From NCBI GenBank assembly GCA_023439545.1, contig JAEXNT010000009.1, positions 1-60,975 on the forward strand: a DNA stretch of 60,975 nt, written 5' to 3'. This stretch comes from Bacillota bacterium. Its GTDB lineage: Bacteria > Bacillota > Clostridia > Acetivibrionales > DTU013. This document shows, in pieces, positions 25,815-34,023 of this stretch; position 1 is the first letter of the stretch; each line of letters begins with the position of its first letter. The notes under the pieces are model-generated. The model searched no databases. It had not been told where the DNA came from and saw only the letters and a list, made by a program, of their open reading frames with translations. The translations under genes and the position numbers were made by a program.

Positions 25815-25885
25815 ACCTTTTTGCCATGACTCTTGCTTTTACTTATGGTTTTTTGGGGCCTGGGTAAATAGTCACCTCTTTTGTG

Positions 25886-27289
25886 TTACTCCTTGATGAC
25901 CTTACCAGGGTTCAAGATATAATTGGGATCGAGTACAAGCTTAATCTTCTTCATTACCTCCATAAACAGTCCGCCCTCAGATTCAAGAAGATAGTCTATC
26001 TTTGCATGTCCGATGCCGTGCTCGCCTGAGACCTTGCCTGAAATCTCAGAAGCCTTTTGATAAAGCCTTTTCATGACCGCGTTCAATCGCCGTTTCCATT
26101 CCGGCTCCTCCAACTGGTCACGACATACATATATATGGATATTCCCATCTCCCGCATGGCCGAAATAGCGGATGCGAATATTGTATTCGTCTTCCAGGCT
26201 TTTGATATAGCCCACAAATTCAGCAATGAGGCTGCGCGGCACAACTACATCGCATTCGTCCATCTCGTCCGTCGAACTCTTGATCGCCTCCAAAAAGGCG
26301 CCGCGTGCATCCCATAAGCAGGAAAGCCTCTCGGTTGTATCTGCATAGAAAGCATCCCGTGCGCCATGTGTGATGCAAATTTCCGCCGCGTGATCGCATA
26401 CCCGCTCGACCTCCTCCCGGCTTTTTCCATCAAAAGATAAAAGCAGATAAGCATCGGCAGATTTATCTGGGAATTCATGCCCTAAGTATTTCTCCGACTC
26501 CAGAATGACCTCTTTCTGCATAAATTCTACCGCCACCGGTAAGAGCTGCGACTTGAGCAGCACTGGCACTGCGCCGATACAAGTATGCAGACTATCAAAA
26601 GGCACCAGTAAGCTAATAGATTTATATGGTTTCGGTATGAGTTTCAGGATTATTTTCGTTACGATGCCGAGAGTGCCCTCAGAGCCCACAAACATATGAA
26701 GCAGGCTGTATCCGGAACTGTTCTTTGCAAGCTTTCCGCCGGTCTGAAGCACACGGCCATCGGAAAGCACCATTTCAAGCCCAATAACATAATCGCGTGT
26801 CACGCCGTATTTAACCGCCTTCATCCCACCTGCATTAGTCATGACATTACCACCCAGTGTGGCGCTCTTTTCACCCGGCTCTGGTGGATAGAACAGATTT
26901 TTTGACAAAACATGGGCAGCAAAATCCATTAGCAACACACCTGGTTCTACGGTCGCGGTCAAGTTTTCTTCATCGACCTCTAGTATACTGTTCATCTTCT
27001 CGGTGGAAAGCAACACGCCGCCGTATTTTGCGACCGCCCCGCCGCAAAGCCCGGTCCCCGAACCACGTGGCGTTACAGGAATATGTCGCTTGTTGCAGTA
27101 AGCCATAATAGCGCTTACCTCCTTGGTAGACAGTGTATAGATTAGAACGTCGGGCAAGAACTGCCCATAAATTGGCATCTCGTCGTGAGCATAATCACTG
27201 CTGATATTCTTGCCCGTTAGCACTCGGTCAGTTGAACAGACAGATCGGAAAAATTCAACGTCTTTCACTCCCACTCGTGCGTACTTCAT
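25886..27289 (-). CDS. lctD: FAD-linked 2-hydroxyacid (lactate) dehydrogenase, LctD/GlcD family
   Basis: 467 aa. FAD-binding PCMH domain with PRGSGTGLCGGAVAKYGG and TLGGNVMTNAGGMKAVKYG, and C-terminal GlcD-type motifs HAGDGNIHIYVC and SGEHGIGHAK. With the adjacent EtfAB it should form an electron-confurcating lactate dehydrogenase like LctBCD of Acetobacterium woodii: 2-hydroxyacid oxidation with NAD+, driven by co-oxidation of reduced ferredoxin. ATG at 27289 overlaps the etfA stop by 4 nt (ATGA). Substrate could be D-lactate, glycolate or a sugar-derived 2-hydroxyacid. Confidence 0.85.
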   Translation of the reverse strand: MKYARVGVKDVEFFRSVCSTDRVLTGKNISSDYAHDEMPIYGQFLPDVLIYTLSTKEVSAIMAYCNKRHIPVTPRGSGTGLCGGAVAKYGGVLLSTEKMNSILEVDEENLTATVEPGVLLMDFAAHVLSKNLFYPPEPGEKSATLGGNVMTNAGGMKAVKYGVTRDYVIGLEMVLSDGRVLQTGGKLAKNSSGYSLLHMFVGSEGTLGIVTKIILKLIPKPYKSISLLVPFDSLHTCIGAVPVLLKSQLLPVAVEFMQKEVILESEKYLGHEFPDKSADAYLLLSFDGKSREEVERVCDHAAEICITHGARDAFYADTTERLSCLWDARGAFLEAIKSSTDEMDECDVVVPRSLIAEFVGYIKSLEDEYNIRIRYFGHAGDGNIHIYVCRDQLEEPEWKRRLNAVMKRLYQKASEISGKVSGEHGIGHAKIDYLLESEGGLFMEVMKKIKLVLDPNYILNPGKVIKE

Positions 27290-28473
27290 ACCGACATCCC
27301 TCCTTTCAGCTTTTGACACAGTTTCGGGACTACCTCATATAAATCACCCACAATGCCGTAATGCGCTACCTTTAAAATAGGTGCGTTTTCATCGCTGTTT
27401 ATCGAGATGATGCAGTCGGCCGCCTTCATGCACGAGGTGAACTGTACCGCACCAGATATACCGCATGCAATGATGAGCTTGGGCTTGACTGTCCGACCGG
27501 AAAGACCAATCTGCTGGGTGTAGGGCATCCAGCCGGCTTCCACCAACGGCCGGGAGCAAGCCAGCTGCGCACCGAGCCGATGTGCAAGCTCCTCAAGCAG
27601 GCTTAAATCCTTTGAGCTTTTCAAGCCTCTCCCTGCGGCAACAAGCACGTCCGCGTCCGATATGTTTTCTGCCATGTGTTTTTCGACCGAACCTAATACG
27701 GTCAAGCGCGAGGGAGTTGTGTTATTCACATGCCGCCTCTCGATGTCTCCATGGATGCAGGATATTGATTTAGCCCGGTCCATTACCTTGTATCGTACAG
27801 TTGCAAACTGCGGACGGGTGTAGGGTGTCACAATGCGTGCCATAATATTTCCGCCGAAGGCTGGGCGTATTTGGATTAAATCAGTGTTCTCCTTTACTTC
27901 GAGCTGCGTACAGTCGGCTGTGAGTCCCGTTTGAAAACGGGTCGACAGCCGGGGGGCAAGCGAGCGACCAATCGCCGTGGCGCCGACGAGCACGATGGAT
28001 GGCCGCAGTTCCCTGATACAATCCTCGAAAGCGTCGGCATACGGTTCTGCCGAGAAATAGCGGTAAATGGAATTGTCATAAACGAAGATTCTTTTTAAAC
28101 CGTAATACAGCAATTCATCGGCATTTTTTTCTATTCCTTCCCCAATGTAAACACAATGTACGTCCTGCTTTATCTTACCAGCCAGTTCGAGAGCCTTGCC
28201 AATCAGTTCGAAGGTGATAGGGTGAACACCGTGGGCGTTTCCCTCCACAAAGACTAGAATATCCCTCCAGTTGCCACGTTCGACCTCGGGCTTCTTTCGT
28301 ACATCCAGCCGAATGGCACCTTTAGGACATTGCCGTACGCAAATTCCGCACATCTTACACCCAGCATTTACCTCAATACGCTCCCCATTTTGGGATAGGG
28401 CTTCGAAAGGGCATTTCTTTACACACGTAAGGCATAAATCACATTTTAAGGCATTTATGTTAAGTCCCGACAT
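27286..28473 (-). CDS. etfA: Electron transfer flavoprotein alpha subunit with N-terminal ferredoxin domain (LctC-like)
   Basis: 395 aa. Residues about 8-55 contain two CxxCxxCxxxCP motifs (CDLCLTCVKKCP, CKMCGICVRQCP), binding two [4Fe-4S] clusters. The ETF alpha body follows, with the FAD motif region AAGRGLKS and SGAVQFTSCMKAADCIISINSDENAPI. This fusion is characteristic of bifurcating Ldh-Etf complexes, where it takes electrons from ferredoxin. Coupled to lctD. Confidence 0.9.
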   Translation of the reverse strand: MSGLNINALKCDLCLTCVKKCPFEALSQNGERIEVNAGCKMCGICVRQCPKGAIRLDVRKKPEVERGNWRDILVFVEGNAHGVHPITFELIGKALELAGKIKQDVHCVYIGEGIEKNADELLYYGLKRIFVYDNSIYRYFSAEPYADAFEDCIRELRPSIVLVGATAIGRSLAPRLSTRFQTGLTADCTQLEVKENTDLIQIRPAFGGNIMARIVTPYTRPQFATVRYKVMDRAKSISCIHGDIERRHVNNTTPSRLTVLGSVEKHMAENISDADVLVAAGRGLKSSKDLSLLEELAHRLGAQLACSRPLVEAGWMPYTQQIGLSGRTVKPKLIIACGISGAVQFTSCMKAADCIISINSDENAPILKVAHYGIVGDLYEVVPKLCQKLKGGMSV

Positions 28474-28486
28474 ATGAAAAACCTCC

Positions 28487-29275
28487 CTATATGAATTTTC
28501 CTTTTTTCAATATCTGAAGGATATCTTCTACAAGCAATTCCGGATTACCCTTGAGCATCACGTGCTCTGTATTCTCCTCCGGCGGGAAGATCTTCTCGAC
28601 GTGCGTTGCAGAGCCGTCTACACCGTACCTATCAATATCGCGGTCAGAAAAATTCGCGAGGCTCAATGTCTTCACCCCGCGGCATGCAAGCTTTTGCTTA
28701 AGCAGGAAGGAAGGAAGCCGAGGTTCGCTGCGGCGTTTTTCTACGGTAATAAGCAAGGGATATTCAGCCCGCACACGCAGCACGCTTTCCATAAGGTCCT
28801 GCTCGAAGAGAAGTCCGTTTGAATCAACCTCCAGAATTTCGTTCACCCACGTCGCGTGAGGAATTCCCAGTTGCTCGGCAAGCGCCGGCCCCACTTGAGC
28901 GGTATCTCCATCTGTGGTCTGTTTGCCGCAGATAATCAGATCGAATTTACCGAGTGTACGCACAGCCTGCGCCAGCGTATAGGATGTCGCAAGCACATCC
29001 GAGCCCGCAAAGCAGCGGTCGGAAATCAGGTATCCGTCATCCGCACCAAGCATGAGTGCCTCCCTGATAGACTGTGCAGCCTGCAACGGGCCCATGGTGA
29101 GGACTGTAATCTTGCCGCCCACTTGCTCCTTTATTTTTAATGCCGCCTCCAACGCATGAAGATCATATACGTTTACCTTGCTTTCAACGCCCTCACGCTT
29201 TAACGACCCGGTCTTTTCATCAATCTCTATACTAGTCGTATCCGGCACCTGTTTAATGCATACTATAATGTTCAT
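28487..29275 (-). CDS. etfB: Electron transfer flavoprotein beta subunit (LctB-like)
   Basis: About 262 aa. Typical opening NIIVCIKQVPDT and the nucleotide-binding region LIICGKQTTDGDTAQVGPALAEQLGIP. In bifurcating ETFs this subunit carries the flavin that splits electrons and binds NAD(H). The ATG at 29275 with GGAGG upstream is preferred over a GTG at 29284. Lies between larA and etfA. Confidence 0.9.
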   Translation of the reverse strand: MNIIVCIKQVPDTTSIEIDEKTGSLKREGVESKVNVYDLHALEAALKIKEQVGGKITVLTMGPLQAAQSIREALMLGADDGYLISDRCFAGSDVLATSYTLAQAVRTLGKFDLIICGKQTTDGDTAQVGPALAEQLGIPHATWVNEILEVDSNGLLFEQDLMESVLRVRAEYPLLITVEKRRSEPRLPSFLLKQKLACRGVKTLSLANFSDRDIDRYGVDGSATHVEKIFPPEENTEHVMLKGNPELLVEDILQILKKGKFI

Positions 29276-29293
29276 GAACCTCACCTCCCTGTT

Positions 29294-30556
29294 TTATCTG
29301 CTGACGATGACGCCCACGCCGTCCGGTATCACCGCGACTTTGCGTCCGTCGGTCAACGTTTCGGCAAGTAAAAGGGCTTTTTCAATATCCGGCGCGAATC
29401 TCATGCCCATGTCTTCCACAAACTGCCTTGAGACCTCCTGGCACACCATTATAACGTTTGCGTGGCAGAGTATGCGCGCAAGTATCTGCGCCTCCCACTG
29501 ATCAGGTTGAGTCTGCGCCTGAGGAATCTCCATAATCCTGGTATAAACCTGCTTTGGGTCTTGTTTCCCTGCGAACCAGTTGTAAAAGTCTTTCCCACCA
29601 TGGCCATCCGAACAGGATGCGCACATTATTATGACTCCTCCCGAACAGACACATGCTTCCGCCGCAGTCATGCCTTTTACAGCCTGATAGATATTCTGAT
29701 CAAGCGGATACCCTCCATTAGATGTGATCACGATATCGGCCTGAGTTCGCGTAACCTCGCAGTGATGAGAAACAAAGCGGCAACCTTCTTCATGTGACAT
29801 AAAAGGATCACCCGCAAACGCTGCGGCAACTTTTTTTTCTCCGTCAATAACAACGTTTAAAATAAATGCAAGGCCCACCGTCCGTGCGGCGTAAACCATA
29901 TCTTCATGGATGGGATTTCCTTCAATAACACCAGCCCGCGAGTTCGGATGCGTGATGAATTTTGAACAGTGATTGGCAAACACGGTTTCCTGTGACACGA
30001 TACCGGGCAGAATGCTTTTCCGTCCGCCCGAAAAACCCGCGAAAAAATGCGGCTCGATAAACCCCTCAGAAACAATCAGGTCCGCCCAGTCCACAAGACT
30101 ATTGATCCAAAGCTCTCCACCGGAAGGAAGAATGCCTTTAAGAGTCATCGTCTTTACATTACGGGCATCATGTATCCAAATTTCCAGAGATTCGAGCAAC
30201 CCTCCGAATTTAAGTTCAAGTTCCTCCCGCGACGGCTCCCTGTGAAAACCGGTCGCCATCAGTACCCGCACCTGTGCGTCCGGGCTTCCCGTCCGAATCT
30301 CTTCAAGTATGCTAGGCATAAGAATCCGGCTGGGAACTGGACGAGTATGATCGCTTGCAATGATGAGCACCCGCTTTTTTCCCCTGGCAAGCTCGCTTAA
30401 CTGCGGTGAACCTATGGTGTTCTCCATCGCCCGACGTACGATTTCCTGCTCATCCCCACCGCTTATCATACAAGAGTGTTCTAATACACCTGCAAGCCTA
30501 TCGTCTTGTATCTCGCAGTCAAGGCCTGTTTTACCGAACGGAATCCGTAACTTCAT
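29294..30556 (-). CDS. larA: LarA-family nickel-pincer 2-hydroxyacid racemase/epimerase
   Basis: 420 aa. LarA (DUF2088) motifs: SDHTRPVPSR, ATGFHREPSREE with catalytic-type His, and EPHFFAGFSGGRKSILPG, whose lysine is the expected attachment site of the nickel-pincer nucleotide. Family members racemise lactate, malate and related acids or epimerise aldonates at C2. The cofactor genes larB, larC and larE are not in the window. In the Ldh-Etf context it would supply the D or L isomer for the dehydrogenase; in a sugar-acid context an aldonate epimerase is an alternative. Confidence 0.85.
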   Translation of the reverse strand: MKLRIPFGKTGLDCEIQDDRLAGVLEHSCMISGGDEQEIVRRAMENTIGSPQLSELARGKKRVLIIASDHTRPVPSRILMPSILEEIRTGSPDAQVRVLMATGFHREPSREELELKFGGLLESLEIWIHDARNVKTMTLKGILPSGGELWINSLVDWADLIVSEGFIEPHFFAGFSGGRKSILPGIVSQETVFANHCSKFITHPNSRAGVIEGNPIHEDMVYAARTVGLAFILNVVIDGEKKVAAAFAGDPFMSHEEGCRFVSHHCEVTRTQADIVITSNGGYPLDQNIYQAVKGMTAAEACVCSGGVIIMCASCSDGHGGKDFYNWFAGKQDPKQVYTRIMEIPQAQTQPDQWEAQILARILCHANVIMVCQEVSRQFVEDMGMRFAPDIEKALLLAETLTDGRKVAVIPDGVGVIVSR

Positions 30557-30630
30557 TGCAGGTTCCTCCCTTTACTGGTCAGTGGACTTACCAGTTTTAC
30601 TAATAAGGTTCTCTTTCAAGTCAAGAATCT

Positions 30631-31230
30631 TTACAAATATTTCTCGATCAATTCCCGGACCGATTTCATGTGCGCATCCATACTACATGCGGCCTTGACG
30701 GCATCATTTTCAGAAATTGCCTGGACGATCTCGAAATGCTGTCTGTCAATCGTTTCGACGCTGTTACTATTGTTGATGATGCGCAGCCTGATATCCGAAA
30801 TAAGGTCTTTAATCAGGATTGATGCAGCGTTGTATACACTTAAAATCAGGGGGTTTCCGGCGATTTCAGCAATCGCGTAGTGCAAGTCACGATCAAGTAC
30901 ACTGCGAGTATGCTCATCGGTTTCTATTTCAAAGCGCCGGCAGATGCTTTCCAGACGGTCAATTTCGGAGCGAGACGCCTTCTCTGACGCAAGCTCCGCA
31001 GTTTTGACCTCAAGCACTTGCCTGAGTTGCTGAACCTGCCGTACGTCATTGCAGCCGAGCATGAACACAATTGACATAGGCTCGACAAAGCACTTACTAA
31101 GATCATCGGCAAGAAAATTGCCTTCTCCATGCACGCACAGTACAAGCCCCGTCAGCTCAAGAACGCGAATAGCTTCACGGACCGCCTCCCTGGAAACGCC
31201 CAGTGCTTTATATCCGTTTTTATGAATCAA
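30631..31230 (-). CDS. FadR/GntR-family regulator, N-terminally truncated
   Basis: About 199 aa. The frame begins inside the winged helix at GVSREAVREAIRVLELTGLV and continues through a complete FCD ligand-binding domain (metal-type His in DRDLHYAIAEIAGN and ending RQHFEIVQAI...DAHMKSV). The first 35-40 residues of the DNA-binding domain are absent and a TAA lies in frame just upstream. An AGGAGGT and ATG at about 31283 instead open a 10-codon frame. It occupies the place of lctA in lactate-utilisation operons. Probably impaired in DNA binding, or a pseudogene. Confidence 0.65.
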   Translation of the reverse strand: MIHKNGYKALGVSREAVREAIRVLELTGLVLCVHGEGNFLADDLSKCFVEPMSIVFMLGCNDVRQVQQLRQVLEVKTAELASEKASRSEIDRLESICRRFEIETDEHTRSVLDRDLHYAIAEIAGNPLILSVYNAASILIKDLISDIRLRIINNSNSVETIDRQHFEIVQAISENDAVKAACSMDAHMKSVRELIEKYL

Positions 31231-31314
31231 TTCATTTTACTTTCCAAGTCTGAGTATTATCAATGAAAATATCCAGAAAACGATACTGGCATACGAACCT
31301 CCTAAGAGCAAGAG

Positions 31315-31323
31315 ATTATAACA
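31315..31323 (-). promoter_or_regulatory. Possible extended -10 promoter for the lactate sub-operon
   Basis: TGTTATAAT on the minus strand (TGn plus perfect -10) without a good -35. It would start a transcript covering the truncated regulator, larA, etfBA and lctD. Confidence 0.35.
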
Positions 31324-31334
31324 AGCATTCTCCA

Positions 31335-32357
31335 CTATCTCTGAACACGTCCGGACGCGTTTCCGCCTACAAGTGATTCTACTTCACTTACTGAAACCAT
31401 ATTAAAATCATGTTCGACGCTGTGCTTGAGGCAAGACGCCGCTACTGCGAAGTCTATCGCTTTTTGATCGTCATAGCCGGAGAGCAGGCTGTATATCAGG
31501 CCGCCGCCGAAACTGTCGCCTCCGCCTACACGGTCCACGATCCGTATATGGTAAGTCTGCGTAAAACTTGCCTCTCCGTTTGAGTAAAGCATACCAGCCC
31601 AGTCGTTATCTGAAGCTGAAACGCTGCCGCGTAGAGTTATGGCCACTTTGCTGAAACCAAACCGTTCAATCAGCTGTTTTGCTACGCTGATATATCCGGC
31701 ATGGCTCAGCTTTCCCGAATTAATATCCGTATCCACTGCCGCTATGCCGAAGATATCGTTTGCATCTTCTTCGTTTGCAATGCAGACATCAACATATGGC
31801 ATCAATTTTGCCATTTGCAGGCCAGCTTCCTCGCGAGTCCACAGTTTCTTTCGATAGTTCAGGTCACAGCTTACTGTCAACCCCAGCTTTTTGGCTGTCT
31901 GACATGCTTCCATGCATATTCCCGGCAAATCGCCGCCCAAAGCTGGAGTGATTCCTGTAAAGTGGAACCAGTCCGCCCCCTTGAATATTTTGTTCCAGTC
32001 AAAATCCGCGGCTGCTGCCTTTGCAATGGCTGATCCGACACGGTCATAAATAACCTTTGACGCTCGCTGAGAAGCACCCTTTTCGACAAAGTAGATACCA
32101 AGCCTGTCTCCGCCCCTGACAATCATGCCTGTATCTACACCGTAACGGCGCAGTTCGTTAACCGACGCCTGTCCAATCTCATTTGCGGGAACCTTTGTCA
32201 CAAAAGCCGCGTCCATTCCGAAATTTGCCAAGGATACAGCCACATTCGCTTCGCCGCCGGCGTATGTCGCCTCAAATTTGTCCGCCTGCACGAAACGGAG
32301 ATATCTTTCCGGGTTCAGGCGCATCATAATCTCGCCGAAAGCAACAATTCTGCCCAT
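31335..32357 (-). CDS. kdgK: 2-keto-3-deoxygluconate kinase (PfkB family)
   Basis: 340 aa. PfkB fold with the opening VAFGEIMMRLNPE, substrate-binding YAGGEANVAVSLA and the catalytic/anion-hole motif DRVGGGDSFGGGLIY. The KDG-kinase group phosphorylates 2-keto-3-deoxygluconate to KDPG, which the neighbouring aldolase would split into pyruvate and glyceraldehyde 3-phosphate. Starts 12 nt after eda. Confidence 0.88.
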   Translation of the reverse strand: MGRIVAFGEIMMRLNPERYLRFVQADKFEATYAGGEANVAVSLANFGMDAAFVTKVPANEIGQASVNELRRYGVDTGMIVRGGDRLGIYFVEKGASQRASKVIYDRVGSAIAKAAAADFDWNKIFKGADWFHFTGITPALGGDLPGICMEACQTAKKLGLTVSCDLNYRKKLWTREEAGLQMAKLMPYVDVCIANEEDANDIFGIAAVDTDINSGKLSHAGYISVAKQLIERFGFSKVAITLRGSVSASDNDWAGMLYSNGEASFTQTYHIRIVDRVGGGDSFGGGLIYSLLSGYDDQKAIDFAVAASCLKHSVEHDFNMVSVSEVESLVGGNASGRVQR

Positions 32358-32369
32358 GTTTTTACCCCC

Positions 32370-33026
32370 TTAAGCAATGTTTTTCACAGTTTTCGTCATC
32401 ATTAACGCAGTGTCCGTAATTTTCGAATATTCACCTGCTTCAATCCATTTTTTATTGACCAGGTTGCCACCGACACCAAAGCCGCAGATACCCACACTCA
32501 GGAAATCAGCCATGTTTTTCTCATCGATACCGCCAACAGCCATCATTTTCACATGGCTTATGGGAGATTTTATGGCTTTTATGTACTTTAAGCCCAATTC
32601 TGCAGCCGGAAACAACTTAACAAAATCCGCTCCTTCCCGGTGTGCAGTTATGATTTCCGTGGGGGTCATCGCACCCGGGATTGAAATCAACTTCATTTTC
32701 TTTGTGTGACGGATGACTTCGCGATTCATATCCGGAGAAATGATAAATCTCGCGCCTGCTACTGATACCAGATTCACCTGTTCGGGCGTTAAGACAGTTC
32801 CCGCTCCGATGAGCATCTTCCCGGCAAACTTCTTTCCAATTGCTCCGATCGCTTCGGCTGTATGGCAGAACGAATCGGGTTTCTGCTGGTCGAACGTTAT
32901 TTCCATCAGACGTATGCCGCCAATATAGAGTGCTTCAGCAACGGACATACATTGATCCGCCTTAACACCCCTGACGATTGCAATAATCTTCTCTTTCTCA
33001 ATGCTTTGCATAACTTCCTGGCTCAT
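32370..33026 (-). CDS. eda: KDPG / 4-hydroxy-2-oxoglutarate aldolase
   Basis: About 218 aa class I aldolase. Catalytic Glu in RLMEITF, GAGTVLTPEQV phosphate-binding region, and the Schiff-base lysine in GADFVKLFPAAELG. It cleaves KDPG to pyruvate and glyceraldehyde 3-phosphate. ATG at 33026 has AAGGAGGAG upstream and overlaps the DUF2877 gene by 29 nt, which physically couples the DUF2877 protein to the sugar-acid pathway. Confidence 0.9.
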   Translation of the reverse strand: MSQEVMQSIEKEKIIAIVRGVKADQCMSVAEALYIGGIRLMEITFDQQKPDSFCHTAEAIGAIGKKFAGKMLIGAGTVLTPEQVNLVSVAGARFIISPDMNREVIRHTKKMKLISIPGAMTPTEIITAHREGADFVKLFPAAELGLKYIKAIKSPISHVKMMAVGGIDEKNMADFLSVGICGFGVGGNLVNKKWIEAGEYSKITDTALMMTKTVKNIA

Positions 33027-33936
33027 GGTTATACTCCTCCTTATTTTCATATTTCAGAAAATACCTTATACATATAACAATTCCCGTCAGCATATCCGAC
33101 CCTGAGGTTGCGCCGATCGACATAACTCGCTTTACGCTGGAAAACAGCACATCATATGGAGCATTGGAAAAAAAGGCTCTTAGAAGTTCCAGGACAGCTA
33201 CTGAAGCCATACCTTTTCCGATCTGTCGAAGAAAAGCGGCGCTTATATCCACGGTTCGCGATGCTGCGGCATATCCCGCCCTCCGTATGACTTCAAGCGT
33301 ATTTCCCGTATTTTTCATTATTACAGCAGACATCACCGCGTAAGCCGCCAAAAAACCGGCTAAAAAATCATCGGAAGACGGTGTAAGTCCCAAGCCGTAC
33401 CCGGCCATGCAGGCAGATATTCTTTCGGCCGATTCATCATCTCCTTCGAAAAATGCACGTAGAAGTCTGAAAATATGTGGCCGAACAGCTTCTGCATACA
33501 GGTTGGGTTCTGCATCAGTGGCAAGGCTGCAAATACCGCCTGGTTTGCTTTTCGCTAAAAATGAAATCAGATATTCCAGACGCATATCCAAATATTCTGG
33601 TATGATATATGGACCGTTTGATAAAATGGAAAGGTCCAGTAACTCGGCTCCGTCAAAGCCAACCATAATACTTGCATCGGGCACCTTAAAACCATGTCTG
33701 CTGATGTAGGCTCTCATTTGGGGGCGAAATAGCGCTTTATCCAAAACTGAAGGTTCTCTTAAGATAAATGAATAGGGGTAAAGGAAACGCCCTGAGGATA
33801 GTAAGGTAACCATTTCTCCGCTTAGTATCAGGTTGACGGCATGATCGAAAACAGAATGCACACAACATTCCTGATAGGCTTCATCCAGATCCCTGTACAG
33901 AGATTTACAGAGCAGTGACGCCTTCCACAAAGCCAA
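32998..33936 (-). CDS. DUF2877 protein (YlbF/AllH-like)
   Basis: 312 aa. Recognised by GYGLGLTPSSDDFLAGFLAAY and SIGATSGSDMLTGI, the conserved blocks of DUF2877. In E. coli the relative YlbF acts with FdrA and YlbE (DUF1116) as oxamate transcarbamoylase in anaerobic allantoin use. Here it is 8 kb from fdrA in the same transcription direction, wedged between a sugar-acid dehydratase and eda, and overlapping eda by 29 nt. Its partners fdrA and DUF1116 are present, so the three-part complex is probably intact. Confidence 0.85.
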   Translation of the reverse strand: MALWKASLLCKSLYRDLDEAYQECCVHSVFDHAVNLILSGEMVTLLSSGRFLYPYSFILREPSVLDKALFRPQMRAYISRHGFKVPDASIMVGFDGAELLDLSILSNGPYIIPEYLDMRLEYLISFLAKSKPGGICSLATDAEPNLYAEAVRPHIFRLLRAFFEGDDESAERISACMAGYGLGLTPSSDDFLAGFLAAYAVMSAVIMKNTGNTLEVIRRAGYAAASRTVDISAAFLRQIGKGMASVAVLELLRAFFSNAPYDVLFSSVKRVMSIGATSGSDMLTGIVICIRYFLKYENKEEYNHEPGSYAKH

Positions 33937-33954
33937 CCCCCCTTGTCAGCCAAC

Positions 33955-33985
33955 CAGAGGGCCTCTATATCCAGAGGTCCCTCTG
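33955..33985. repeat. Intercistronic hairpin
   Basis: CAGAGGGCCTCT and AGAGGTCCCTCTG form a 12-bp stem with one bulged base and a short loop between the dehydratase and DUF2877 genes. No T-run follows, so an mRNA-processing or stability element is more likely than a terminator. Confidence 0.6.
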
Positions 33986-34023
33986 ACACGACTATTCATC
34001 TGTTACATATAACCTGCCCCATG

